From Chloroflexota bacterium (lineage in GTDB: Bacteria > Chloroflexota > Anaerolineae > Anaerolineales > UBA4823): a stretch of 10,961 bases of DNA. The stretch spans positions 1 to 10,961 of the forward strand of contig JAAZNS010000403.1 of NCBI GenBank assembly GCA_012798185.1, given 5' to 3'. This document shows positions 1 to 6,938 of this stretch, piece after piece. The translations under genes were made by a program, and so were the position numbers. Numbering within the stretch: the first letter of the stretch is position 1; the number at the start of each line of letters is the position of its first letter. Below the pieces are notes generated by a model, which saw nothing but the letters and a program-made list of their open reading frames with translations, was not told the origin of the DNA and ran no database searches.

Positions 1-189
1 ACCGCCGTGCATGGGTTCGTGACCAGATCCCCCGCCGGATACCAGGGCAACTTTACCTTTCACGGGGGCATCTGCCCGGTAAATAAAATTAGGATCGAGA
101 TGTACTTTTATTAATTTAGGATGCGCCAGCGAAAGACCTTCCAATTCTTCTTTAACCACATTTTCGGTTTCATTAATCAATTTTTTCAT
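1..189 (-). CDS. dhaK: Dihydroxyacetone kinase, DhaK subunit (N-terminal part, runs off window)
   Basis: Not closed in the window: 63 codons read leftward from an ATG at 189-187 and continue past base 1. The translation starts MKKLINETENVV and contains RADAPVKGKVALVSGGGSGHE, matching the N-terminus of DhaK nearly residue for residue. DhaK binds dihydroxyacetone and passes phosphate to it from DhaL (PTS-type) or, in the ATP-dependent enzyme, from the fused kinase domain. His57 in the GGGSGHEP loop corresponds to the substrate-contacting His56 of E. coli DhaK; the covalent histidine lies beyond the window. A GGGAG ribosome binding site sits about 7 nt before the ATG. The gene is divergent from the AIM24-family gene. 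Whether it is the DhaK of a DhaKLM set or part of a single-chain kinase cannot be seen, although the start closely resembles the separate-subunit form. Confidence 0.93.
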   Translation of the reverse strand, partial: MKKLINETENVVKEELEGLSLAHPKLIKVHLDPNFIYRADAPVKGKVALVSGGGSGHEPMHGG

Positions 190-260
190 GGCTCGCTCCC
201 AAAAATATCTTAACCAAACAGCGAAACTCACCCAAGCTGGCTAAGTGGTTACATTTATTT

Positions 261-288
261 ATTTTATATCATGTCATTGAATTGTCAA
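261..288 (-). promoter_or_regulatory. Sigma70-type promoter for dhaK
   Basis: On the minus strand there is a perfect -35 TTGACA (288-283), a 16-nt spacer and a -10 TAAAAT (266-261). The predicted transcription start is near 254, giving an untranslated leader of roughly 65 nt before the DhaK ATG. The match and position are good, but no transcription data support it. Confidence 0.6.
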
Positions 289-563
289 AGCACTGAGGTA
301 GATATATTTCCATATAAATTATGAGTATCAGTCATCCACGTTTACTTAATGTAAAAAAGAGGGTTAATGCCAAAAGATATTACTTATGGTAATGTTTATA
401 GATATTAGTTGTATTTTGTGTATAGAATGCTTTGACTTTTCACATGTTACAATTAAATCAAAGGAATTGAGACTGTTGAAATAAGCTTGCTTTTAAAAAT
501 ATAGGGTGAAAGGGGTTGTCAAAAAATCTATTTTCATTAAGTTTTCGATTTACGCTATCAATT

Positions 564-595
564 CGAATATCACTAAATAACAATTATGATATTCG
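564..595. repeat. Perfect 9-bp inverted repeat upstream of AIM24-family gene
   Basis: CGAATATCA at 564-572 is repeated as its exact complement, TGATATTCG, at 587-595, with a 14-base spacer. It overlaps a weak promoter-like pair, TTCGAA (562-567) and TATGAT (585-590), separated by 17 bases. The half-sites are one to two helical turns apart, which suits a dimeric regulator's operator. A weak AT-rich hairpin in the leader is the alternative. Confidence 0.45.
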
Positions 596-658
596 TGGGA
601 ATACATTGCCTTCCTCGTGTAAAATGACTTATTCGAAAGTATCGAAAGGAGATAGAAT

Positions 659-1339
659 ATGAAAACGGAGATTAAATTTCGACCAGCTTATGCATTAGGT
701 GTAGTAACCCTGGAGCCAAATGAGGCAATCCGGGTTGATGCGGGGGCAATGGTCAGCATGTCTGCCGATTTACAAATTGAAACGAAAGCTCAGGGCGGTT
801 TTATGGCTTCGCTGGGTCGCTCGCTGCTGGGCGGAGAATCGTTTTTCCAAAACACTTTCCGCGCTGGCAACAATGGCGGAGAAATCACCGTGGCGCCTCC
901 CTTGCCTGGCGATATGTTTGCCTTAGAGATGCGCGGTGAGACCCTGCTGTTGCAATCCGGTGCTTTTGTTGCCTGTTCCGAGAGCATCAATTTGGACACC
1001 AAATGGACCGGCGCAAAGACATTTTTCGCTAAAGAAGGTCCAATTATGTTACGTGCTTCCGGAACGGGCACATTGATTTTTGCCAGTTATGGCGCAATCC
1101 ACGAACGCCATCTTGGTGCAGGTGAAAAATACAAACTGGATACAGGACACCTGGTGGCATTGAATGACGGTATGGGTTTTGAAGTTCAACGCGTTGGCGG
1201 CCTCAAATCGACCTTCTTTAGCGGCGAAGGATTGGTGGTTCAGATTACCGGACCGGGTCGTTTGCTGATGCAGACGCGCAGCGAAGATGCTTTTTTGAGC
1301 TGGTTGATGCCTCATTTACCAAAATCGAATAGTCATTAA
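659..1339 (+). CDS. AIM24 / TIGR00266 family protein
   Basis: A 226-residue protein with the single-domain beta-rich architecture of the TIGR00266/AIM24 family, whose eukaryotic member AIM24 is a mitochondrial inner-membrane organisation factor. The biochemical role of the bacterial proteins is not established. Recognisable blocks are the early VDAGAMVSMSADLQIETKAQGG stretch (about residues 26-47), the glycine-rich LGRSLLGGESFFQNTFRA segment (52-69), and a C-terminal FFSGEGLVVQITGPGRLLMQTR block (186-207). The last of these is a family hallmark. There is no signal peptide or membrane segment, so it is probably cytoplasmic or membrane-associated. The start is supported by an AAAGGAGA ribosome binding site about 7-8 nt upstream. 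The stop is 50 nt before the channel gene, on the same strand, suggesting co-transcription. Confidence 0.85.
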   Translation: MKTEIKFRPAYALGVVTLEPNEAIRVDAGAMVSMSADLQIETKAQGGFMASLGRSLLGGESFFQNTFRAGNNGGEITVAPPLPGDMFALEMRGETLLLQSGAFVACSESINLDTKWTGAKTFFAKEGPIMLRASGTGTLIFASYGAIHERHLGAGEKYKLDTGHLVALNDGMGFEVQRVGGLKSTFFSGEGLVVQITGPGRLLMQTRSEDAFLSWLMPHLPKSNSH

Positions 1340-1389
1340 GCCGAGAGCCCTGATAATGATTGGAATTTAAACGTAAGGATTGTCTCCCC

Positions 1390-3288
1390 ATGGAAAAACC
1401 TTCCTGGTGTGAACATTTGCAATACAAGTTTGATAATCTGATGTCTCGCGGGACAATAGCTTTGATTAGTGGTCTGGCGTTTTTGTCTTTGGTGTTAATC
1501 TTCGCTGCAGGCGCTTTCTTGTCACTGGCAGATATTCGCCCGGAGGGAAGCTCAGAGCGGCTGACATTTATCGAAGCAGCCTGGGAAAGCTTGATGCGCA
1601 CTTTGGATGCCGGAACCATGGGCGGAGATTCAGGGTGGGGGTTCCGTCTGGTGATGTTTGCCGTAACGATCGGTGGTGTCTTTATTATCAGCAGTCTGAT
1701 TGGTGTATTAACCAGCGGCTTGGAGGGAAAGCTGGAAGAATTGCGTAAAGGGCATTCACGCGTGATCGAATCGGGGCATACAGTAATTTTAGGCTGGTCA
1801 CCACAAATCTTTTCGATAATTTCTGAACTGGCAATCGCCAACGCTAATCAAACCAAACCCTGTATCGTTATATTGGGTGATATAGATAAAGTAGCGATGG
1901 AGGATGCGATCCGCGCCAACGTACCTAATTTAGGGCGCACCCGCGTTGTGTGCCGGTCGGGTAATCCAATTGACTTAATAAACTTGGAATTAGTAAGCTT
2001 GCAGACGGCGCGTTCAATTATTATATTAGCCGCAGAGAGTGAAAACCCCGATGCGGAAGTGATTAAAACAATTTTGGCGATTACAAATAATGCCAACCGC
2101 CGTTCCGACCCTTACCATATCGTGGCGGAAATCCGCGATCCCAAGAACATGGATGCAGCGCGCTTGGTTGGTAAAAACGAGGTCGAATTGGTTTTAGCTG
2201 GTGATTTAATAGCCAGGATCATTGCCCAAACCTGCCGACAGTCGGGATTATCGGTGGTATATACCGAATTATTGGATTTTGAGGGGGATGAGATCTATTT
2301 CAAGAACGAACCTTCGCTCATTGGAAAGACATATGGGGAAGCACTGTCTGCCTATGAAGATTCGGCGGTAATCGGGCTGGTGCAGGGCGGACAAACGAAA
2401 TTGAATCCTGCTATGGACACAATCATCCAGATACAAGGTGAGATCATTGCGATTTCTAAGGATGATGATACGATCCAGTTATCGGCGCAGGGTCATAAAG
2501 ACATCGATGAGAAGGCGATCGTGTTGATGGGCACAGGTGAACTCAATCCGGAACGCACCCTAATATTGGGATGGAACCAGCGCGCCCCCACCGTTATCAA
2601 GGAATTGGACCATTACGTAGCCCGGGGATCGAGTCTTATAGTAGTGGCTAATATTCCCGAATGCGAGGCAGAGATTGATCGTTTACGCCCCGAGTTGACG
2701 AATCAAATCATTACATTTCATTTTGGGGATACTTCGGATAGGCGTCTGCTCGATGAAATTGCACCTGCAACCTTTCATCATGTTGTTGTATTATCCTATT
2801 CGGAGCTGCTTGATACGCAGCAGGCAGATGCATTAACTTTAATCACTTTGCTGCATCTCAGGGATATGGCAGACAAAACCGGCAAGGATTTTCCAATCGT
2901 CAGCGAGATGCTCGATCTGCGCAACCGCACCCTGGCAGAAGTCACTCAGGCTGACGATTTTATTGTCAGCGATAAACTGATTAGCTTGATTTTGTCTCAA
3001 GTTTCGGAAAATAAGCGCCTCAACGCGGTGTTTGCTGATATTTTTGACCCTGAGGGGGTAGAAATTTACCTTAAACCCGCTGGTAATTATATTGCATTAG
3101 AAACACCTGTCGATTTTTACCCAGTTGTGGAATCGGCGCGCCGGCGCGGCGAAACGGCATTTGGTTATCAAATCAAAGCTCATAGTTCCAACGCTGCCAT
3201 GTCTTATGGTGTGGTTGTCAATCCGGAAAAATCAAAACCGGTATGCTTCAGCGAGGGAGACCGGATCATTGTGCTGGCTGTAAATTAG
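1390..3288 (+). CDS. CASTOR/POLLUX-like ion channel with two RCK-type NAD-binding regions
   Basis: A 632-residue membrane protein. One helix lies at about residues 23-46 (ALISGLAFLSLVLIFAAGAF). A re-entrant pore segment follows at about 60-80, ending in a TLDAGTMGGD-type filter that resembles the ADAGNHA region of plant CASTOR/POLLUX channels. A second helix spans about 84-108. The cytoplasmic part has two Rossmann-like RCK repeats, starting near HTVILGWSP (about 130) and ERTLILGWNQ (about 387). The family consists of nuclear-envelope cation channels in plants and poorly characterised bacterial homologues, so potassium or calcium selectivity here is inferred. The frame can begin at a TTG at 1360, but the ATG at 1390 has an AAGGA at 1375-1379 and puts the first helix near the N-terminus, so it is preferred. 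It follows the AIM24-family gene by 50 nt, probably as one operon, and converges on the HAD gene. Confidence 0.85.
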   Translation: MEKPSWCEHLQYKFDNLMSRGTIALISGLAFLSLVLIFAAGAFLSLADIRPEGSSERLTFIEAAWESLMRTLDAGTMGGDSGWGFRLVMFAVTIGGVFIISSLIGVLTSGLEGKLEELRKGHSRVIESGHTVILGWSPQIFSIISELAIANANQTKPCIVILGDIDKVAMEDAIRANVPNLGRTRVVCRSGNPIDLINLELVSLQTARSIIILAAESENPDAEVIKTILAITNNANRRSDPYHIVAEIRDPKNMDAARLVGKNEVELVLAGDLIARIIAQTCRQSGLSVVYTELLDFEGDEIYFKNEPSLIGKTYGEALSAYEDSAVIGLVQGGQTKLNPAMDTIIQIQGEIIAISKDDDTIQLSAQGHKDIDEKAIVLMGTGELNPERTLILGWNQRAPTVIKELDHYVARGSSLIVVANIPECEAEIDRLRPELTNQIITFHFGDTSDRRLLDEIAPATFHHVVVLSYSELLDTQQADALTLITLLHLRDMADKTGKDFPIVSEMLDLRNRTLAEVTQADDFIVSDKLISLILSQVSENKRLNAVFADIFDPEGVEIYLKPAGNYIALETPVDFYPVVESARRRGETAFGYQIKAHSSNAAMSYGVVVNPEKSKPVCFSEGDRIIVLAVN

Positions 3289-3320
3289 GTTCTAATTCCA
3301 TCGGCATGAGATCTGGGAAG

Positions 3321-3442
3321 CATAGAGGGGCTGTCTTTATAGAGGTCTGTTATTCTAAGCGAAGCGAAGGGTCTTTTATTTCTAAATAAGATGCTTCGCT
3401 TCGCTCAACCTGACAATTTTAATTTTTTAGACAGCCGCTATG
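3321..3442. repeat. Nested inverted repeat, possible MITE or palindromic interspersed element
   Basis: Outer arms: CATAG, 3 nt, GGCTGTCT (3321-3336) face AGACAGCC, 1 nt, CTATG (3429-3442). Inner arms: a perfect 12-bp stem, AGCGAAGCGAAG (3358-3369) with CTTCGCTTCGCT (3394-3405). Its 24-nt loop can partly pair further (TCTT..ATTT with AAATAAGA). The core between GGCTGTCT and AGACAGCC is 108 bp. GGCTGTCT-type ends resemble insertion-sequence termini, and the GCGAAGCGAAG stem resembles dispersed palindromic repeats found in many bacterial genomes. No transposase is present and no clear target duplication is seen. It fills the gap between the convergent channel and HAD genes and could also stop transcription from both sides, although neither side of the stem has a strong T-run. 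The right arm overlaps the last codons of the HAD gene. Confidence 0.6.
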
Positions 3443-4109
3443 GTTGATAGTGGTTTTCCGCAAGGGATATTAATTCACTTAATGGCACATCCAAAAGTGA
3501 ATGCAGGATTAAATCTGCCTGTTCCAGGCAGAGATTGCGGGTCATTTGGTTAGGGACTGCCACGCAAAACAGGCCGGCGCTTTTGGCAGCCTGTATGCCG
3601 TGAGGAGAATCCTCCAATGCAATGGCTTCATCTGCTGAAAGATGTAATTTATTCATTACCTGTTGATAGAGATCAGGGTGAGGTTTTACGCGGTGCACAT
3701 CGTCCCGCGTCTGGATGCAATCGAAATATCCGGCGATTCCCAGGCGGTGCAAATGACCTGTTACCCATGCACGGGATGAGCTGGAAGCTAATCCGATTTT
3801 TAATTTGAGTTGCCGGGCTTCATCGAGATATTGTAGCACACCGGGTAATATGGGCTGCTTTTCGGTCAATTCCAGTTCACGCTTGCGCCGGGAGGTTTCG
3901 ATATCAGCTAAATCCAAGGGATGCCCCACCTGTCTTTCTAATTCTGCAAATGGGTCGAATGTGCTTCCTTCACCACCGATAAGCGTAACCCAGGAATCCA
4001 GGGGTAACCTACAGCCAAACGATCGATAGACATCATTCCATGTGATGTAACTGGGGGTTTCTGTTTCTAAAATCAACCCGTCGAAATCAAAAATTATCGC
4101 TTTAATCAT
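3438..4109 (-). CDS. HAD superfamily hydrolase, subfamily IA (beta-phosphoglucomutase-like phosphatase)
   Basis: A 223-residue protein with all four HAD motifs. Motif I is DFDGL with Asp8 (nucleophile) and Asp10 (acid/base); motif II is the ASSSS run at 108-112; motif III is Lys142 in VKPHPD; motif IV is Glu166-Asp167 in ALEDSPHG, which binds magnesium. An alpha-helical cap lies at about 15-85. The IALEDSPHGIQAAKSAG signature is typical of beta-phosphoglucomutase and sugar-phosphate or 2-deoxyglucose-6-phosphate phosphatases; the substrate cannot be read from the sequence. A strong promoter sits just upstream on the minus strand. The ribosome binding site is poor: the nearest GAGG is 16 nt from the ATG, and no other in-frame start exists before the upstream stop. 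The last codons lie inside the right arm of the nested repeat, so the C-terminus may have been altered by that element. Confidence 0.9.
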   Translation of the reverse strand: MIKAIIFDFDGLILETETPSYITWNDVYRSFGCRLPLDSWVTLIGGEGSTFDPFAELERQVGHPLDLADIETSRRKRELELTEKQPILPGVLQYLDEARQLKLKIGLASSSSRAWVTGHLHRLGIAGYFDCIQTRDDVHRVKPHPDLYQQVMNKLHLSADEAIALEDSPHGIQAAKSAGLFCVAVPNQMTRNLCLEQADLILHSLLDVPLSELISLAENHYQP

Positions 4110-4161
4110 TAAGTATGGTTCACTGCCTCTTTTCTATTTAAACAAATTAGAAACGAAGATG

Positions 4162-4190
4162 ATTATAGCCGCATGTCTGCCAATGGACAA
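4162..4190 (-). promoter_or_regulatory. Sigma70-type promoter for HAD hydrolase
   Basis: Minus strand: -35 TTGTCC (4190-4185), 17-nt spacer, perfect -10 TATAAT (4167-4162). The predicted start is near 4155, about 46 nt before the HAD ATG. It is back-to-back with the MBL promoter, with 18 bp between the two -35 boxes. Confidence 0.65.
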
Positions 4191-4208
4191 CCATGCCAAA
4201 TCATCTGA

Positions 4209-4237
4209 TTGACATCCGTACATCTTTCTTCTATACT
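4209..4237 (+). promoter_or_regulatory. Near-consensus sigma70 promoter for MBL-fold hydrolase
   Basis: Perfect -35 TTGACA (4209-4214), an optimal 17-nt spacer, and -10 TATACT (4232-4237), one base off consensus. The predicted transcription start is near 4244, only about 15 nt before the ATG at 4259. This promoter lies downstream of the alternative ATG at 4193, so that upstream ATG would not be in this transcript. Confidence 0.7.
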
Positions 4238-4258
4238 GAAATCCGATACAGAGAACAT

Positions 4259-5101
4259 ATGGATATTCAAGATAATATTCGAGTCGGATATCGCTGGCTT
4301 GGAGCGGCAGGGGTGGCGCTGCGCGTGGATGGACAAACACTCCTGATCGATCCATATATTTCCCGGCTGCCCTGGCATCATATGTTCTTCCGCTGCATCC
4401 AACCCAACAGGCAATTGGTGGGAGATACAATCGGAATTGGAAATCATATTCTGGTATCTCATAGCCATGTCGACCATCTTTTAGATGTGCCGGTTATTGT
4501 GGACTATACCGGCGCAGAGGTTTATGGCTCGCAGAATACCTGCCGTCTACTAAACATATTGGGAGTTTCGGCATCCAAGATTCATCTTATTGGGGCAGGA
4601 AATGAACTTTCCTGTGGATTATTTAAAACCGTGGTTTATCCAGCCCGGCATTATCCAATTCCCTTTTTTATGCCTGGAAATCTGGATGCACATTTACACC
4701 CGCCGTTGACTGCCCGTCAGTACCGTATGGATGTTTGTTTTTCTTTTCTCATCGAAGCAGACGGGATGCGGATTTTAGTTGACAGCGGACGGAGGAAATT
4801 CCAACATGTACCCGCTGATGTTTTGATCATAAACCCGTTTTATAGAGCTGGGTATTATCAAAAGCAGTTTAAAGCGGTGCAACCGAAGCTGGTTATCCCT
4901 AACCATTGGGATAATTTCATGGCAGCTCTTTTTGATAAAAAGTCTCAGAACTCGTATTCTCAAGATTGGGTATCGGCTTTGATAGCGCGTTTTTTATTAC
5001 CCCGGTTTCGACGGATAGTTCAGACTTATTCACCAGGAGTAAAAATCATTATTCCGCAGTTATTCCGCGAAATCGATTTAAGCGCCAGCATCGCCGGTTA
5101 A
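4259..5101 (+). CDS. MBL-fold (metallo-beta-lactamase superfamily) hydrolase, UlaG-like
   Basis: A 280-residue protein with the full metal-ligand set of the MBL fold: HSHVDH (His68, His70, Asp72, His73), His131 in PARHYP, Asp175 in VDSGRR and His216 in PNHWDNF. The opening RWLGAAGVALRVDGQTLLIDPY matches the start of UlaG/YycJ-like MBL proteins, which hydrolyse lactones, phosphodiesters or related bonds; the substrate here is unknown. There is no signal peptide, so it is probably cytoplasmic. The frame is open back to an ATG at 4193, but that start lies upstream of the strong promoter at 4209-4237 and has no ribosome binding site. The ATG at 4259 is preceded by AGAGA and starts right before the fold. 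The Ddn-like gene follows 43 nt later, so the two are probably co-transcribed. Confidence 0.87.
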   Translation: MDIQDNIRVGYRWLGAAGVALRVDGQTLLIDPYISRLPWHHMFFRCIQPNRQLVGDTIGIGNHILVSHSHVDHLLDVPVIVDYTGAEVYGSQNTCRLLNILGVSASKIHLIGAGNELSCGLFKTVVYPARHYPIPFFMPGNLDAHLHPPLTARQYRMDVCFSFLIEADGMRILVDSGRRKFQHVPADVLIINPFYRAGYYQKQFKAVQPKLVIPNHWDNFMAALFDKKSQNSYSQDWVSALIARFLLPRFRRIVQTYSPGVKIIIPQLFREIDLSASIAG

Positions 5102-5144
5102 TAATATCTTCTAGGATTTGATATTTAGGAATGAGTAAAATTCT

Positions 5145-5591
5145 ATGCCACAGCCTAACTTGTTCATAAGATTAAGTAATCCACTAATTGCTTTAGTCTT
5201 ACGCTCTCCCTTGCATGGTATGTTGAGCAGCAATACACTGTTGATTACGGTGAAAGGGAGAAAAAGCGGCAAAACTTATACAACCCCGGTGAATTATTTG
5301 CAGGATGGAAATTCCCTTTACATTCTCAGTTCAAATGAGCGCACATGGTGGCGGAATTTACGCGGCGGCTCAGCAGTCACGTTATTGCTGAAGGGCACAG
5401 AAGTGAGCGGCAAGGGGATGGTAATCGAAGATGCCGGTGGAATAACCGAAGGATTACGCACCTGTTTGCAGCTTGCGCCGGCGTATGCTCGCTTTTTGGG
5501 GGTTAAAATGGTTGACGAGGGAAAACCGATCGATCAGGATTTGTTGAAAGCGGCACGATCCAGGGTAATTGTGAAAGTCGATCTTGCCTGA
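5145..5591 (+). CDS. Deazaflavin-dependent nitroreductase family (Ddn-like) oxidoreductase
   Basis: A 148-residue protein of the split-barrel, PF04075-type family, which includes the F420-dependent nitroreductase Ddn of mycobacteria. Its diagnostic stretch TVKGRKSGKTYTTPVNYLQDGNSLYILSS (residues 35-63) is followed by RTWWRNLRGG (66-75). These lie in the phosphate/cofactor-binding part of the fold. Members use F420H2, and some bind FMN or heme, to reduce quinones or other electron-poor molecules; the native substrate is unknown. Length is normal for the family. The ribosome binding site is weak (GAG about 9 nt before the ATG). It follows the MBL gene and ends 9 bp from the convergent protease gene, with no hairpin terminator in the gap. 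Confidence 0.85.
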   Translation: MPQPNLFIRLSNPLIALVLRSPLHGMLSSNTLLITVKGRKSGKTYTTPVNYLQDGNSLYILSSNERTWWRNLRGGSAVTLLLKGTEVSGKGMVIEDAGGITEGLRTCLQLAPAYARFLGVKMVDEGKPIDQDLLKAARSRVIVKVDLA

Positions 5592-5600
5592 TTTGGTTTC

Positions 5601-6938
5601 TTAGGGAGAGGTAATTGTTACGGTTATTTGATAATTGGTAATTGTGGTTGATGAGAGTTTGCTATATATATCGACATACCAATATCCGGTTTCATTCAAA
5701 ATTTGACTGATATATTCGTTATTACCCTCGTTTGTCGATCGATAATACCAATAATCTGAGTTTACATCATTTGTATCTGGGGGAAAGAGATACAAATCGG
5801 AATTGCCACCGCTGCCAGTCATGGTAATGGTTATGGTGGAACCGTTCAAGGCATAAATCTTATACACATCATCAGCATCATTCGAGTGGAGAGTGGTTCC
5901 ATTTATTATTTGACCGTTGCAAATGATCAAGGCGTCGCTGATATTATTTGAATCTCCTGCTGGATCGGGTACGCAAGCGCCCGAAGCCGCGGAATTTATT
6001 ATCACCCAGGGTAAATATGCCGGGTTTTGCGGTCCTTTGGTTATCAAATCGATCCAGGGTTTGAAATATGAAACCCGCGAGTAAACCCCATAATAATTGG
6101 GCTCGGCACAACCAATGCCAAAGCTGACAATGCCTGCCTGCATCCACTGGGAGCCATTTCGGACGATTAAAGGACCGCCACTGTCACCCTGGCAGGAGTC
6201 TTTCCCTCCCTCGGCTAAACCGGCACAAAGATGAACGGCATCGGTTAGCTGGTACTGGCCGGCATACCCTGCCATGCACGCTGAATAAGAAATGATGGGA
6301 ACCTGAACTTCGAGCAAATCATTGGAACCATACCCCCCCTCGGTGGTATCTCCCCAGCCGGTAACTGTTGAAGTTACACCCGGAGCAAATAAACTGCTAT
6401 CTGCCGAGCTTGCCAGGGTTATGGTTGCTACTGTGGAACTTAAAATTGCCGGGGTTTGCAAGTGCAATAAAGCAGCGTCTTCGATTAATTCTCCATGGGT
6501 GCCATAGTGGAATCCTGGATATGGATAAATGGCATCCACATGGATACGCTGTCCAGTTGACCCAGTATAAAGCCCATCACTTAAGGTGTTTATACCCAGT
6601 ACTACGTCGATGGCGCTCGGGCTGGAGATAACACCATCATCTTCCACACAATGGGCAGCAGATAATACCCATTGCGGATCGATCAGGGTTCCGCCGCAAA
6701 ATTGACCATTAAAGGGATTGAAAATACTCGATGTAACCAACGCCACTTGCCAGGGGTATTCACCCAGATCGGCAATATCGCCGCCGACAATGTCTGGTGA
6801 ATGGGGGCTGACCGCGGCAGGCGTGGGGGCTGGGTTATCACGGTCATTTGCTTGGCTGGGTGAAGGATTGGTCAAAATTAAAAGAAAGATGGGGATAAAA
6901 ACGAATAAAAGGGGTAGAAATCGTGATACACCAGCCAA
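5601..6938 (-). CDS. Secreted trypsin-like serine protease (S1 family) with C-terminal PPC-like domain
   Basis: Residues counted from the TTG at 6938 (445 residues). A signal peptide with core FLPLLFVFIPIFLLIL ends near SQA (about residue 30). A proline-rich pro-region leads to IVGG (50-53), where S1 proteases gain a new N-terminus. The triad is His96 (SAAHC), Asp154 (DAALL) and Ser253 (GDSGGP). Asp247 in KDSCQGDSGG is the trypsin pocket aspartate, so cleavage after Arg or Lys is expected. Cysteine pairs 81/97, 221/238 and 249/277 match the conserved trypsin disulfides. After a PAYLPWVII linker, about residues 330-445 form a beta-rich PPC-like domain (DADDVYKIYALNGSTITITM...DLYLFPP). The residue before IVGG is Asp, not Lys/Arg, so self-activation by trypsin-like cleavage is not obvious. 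The start is uncertain: the frame opens at TTG 7049, right after a stop, and TTG codons at 6986, 6968 and 6938 are all possible. 6938 is chosen because CCAGGA precedes it and it gives a tidy signal peptide. Confidence 0.88.
   Translation of the reverse strand: MAGVSRFLPLLFVFIPIFLLILTNPSPSQANDRDNPAPTPAAVSPHSPDIVGGDIADLGEYPWQVALVTSSIFNPFNGQFCGGTLIDPQWVLSAAHCVEDDGVISSPSAIDVVLGINTLSDGLYTGSTGQRIHVDAIYPYPGFHYGTHGELIEDAALLHLQTPAILSSTVATITLASSADSSLFAPGVTSTVTGWGDTTEGGYGSNDLLEVQVPIISYSACMAGYAGQYQLTDAVHLCAGLAEGGKDSCQGDSGGPLIVRNGSQWMQAGIVSFGIGCAEPNYYGVYSRVSYFKPWIDLITKGPQNPAYLPWVIINSAASGACVPDPAGDSNNISDALIICNGQIINGTTLHSNDADDVYKIYALNGSTITITMTGSGGNSDLYLFPPDTNDVNSDYWYYRSTNEGNNEYISQILNETGYWYVDIYSKLSSTTITNYQITVTITSP

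Larger units (their letters stand above)
190..658. other. AT-rich divergent intergenic spacer, no gene
   Basis: This 469-bp spacer separates divergent dhaK and the AIM24-family gene and has no credible reading frame on either strand. It holds the dhaK promoter near 261-288, an extended -10-like motif (TG, one base, TACAAT) at 445-453 on the plus strand, and a 9-bp inverted repeat at 564-572/587-595. An AAGGAGA-type ribosome binding site lies just before base 659. Nothing in it resembles a tRNA, small RNA or riboswitch that I recognise. Confidence 0.6.

Noticed and set aside
1360..1389. TTG start for the channel gene at 1360
   Set aside because: It has no good ribosome binding site, while the ATG at 1390 has AAGGA upstream and needs no extra residues before the first helix.
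1245..1841. 198-codon minus-strand frame across the AIM24/channel junction
   Set aside because: It is antisense to two well-supported genes, shows low-complexity composition typical of a shadow frame, and has no motif.
3358..3405. Short CRISPR-like repeat unit
   Set aside because: There is only one palindromic unit, with no regularly spaced copies and no cas genes.
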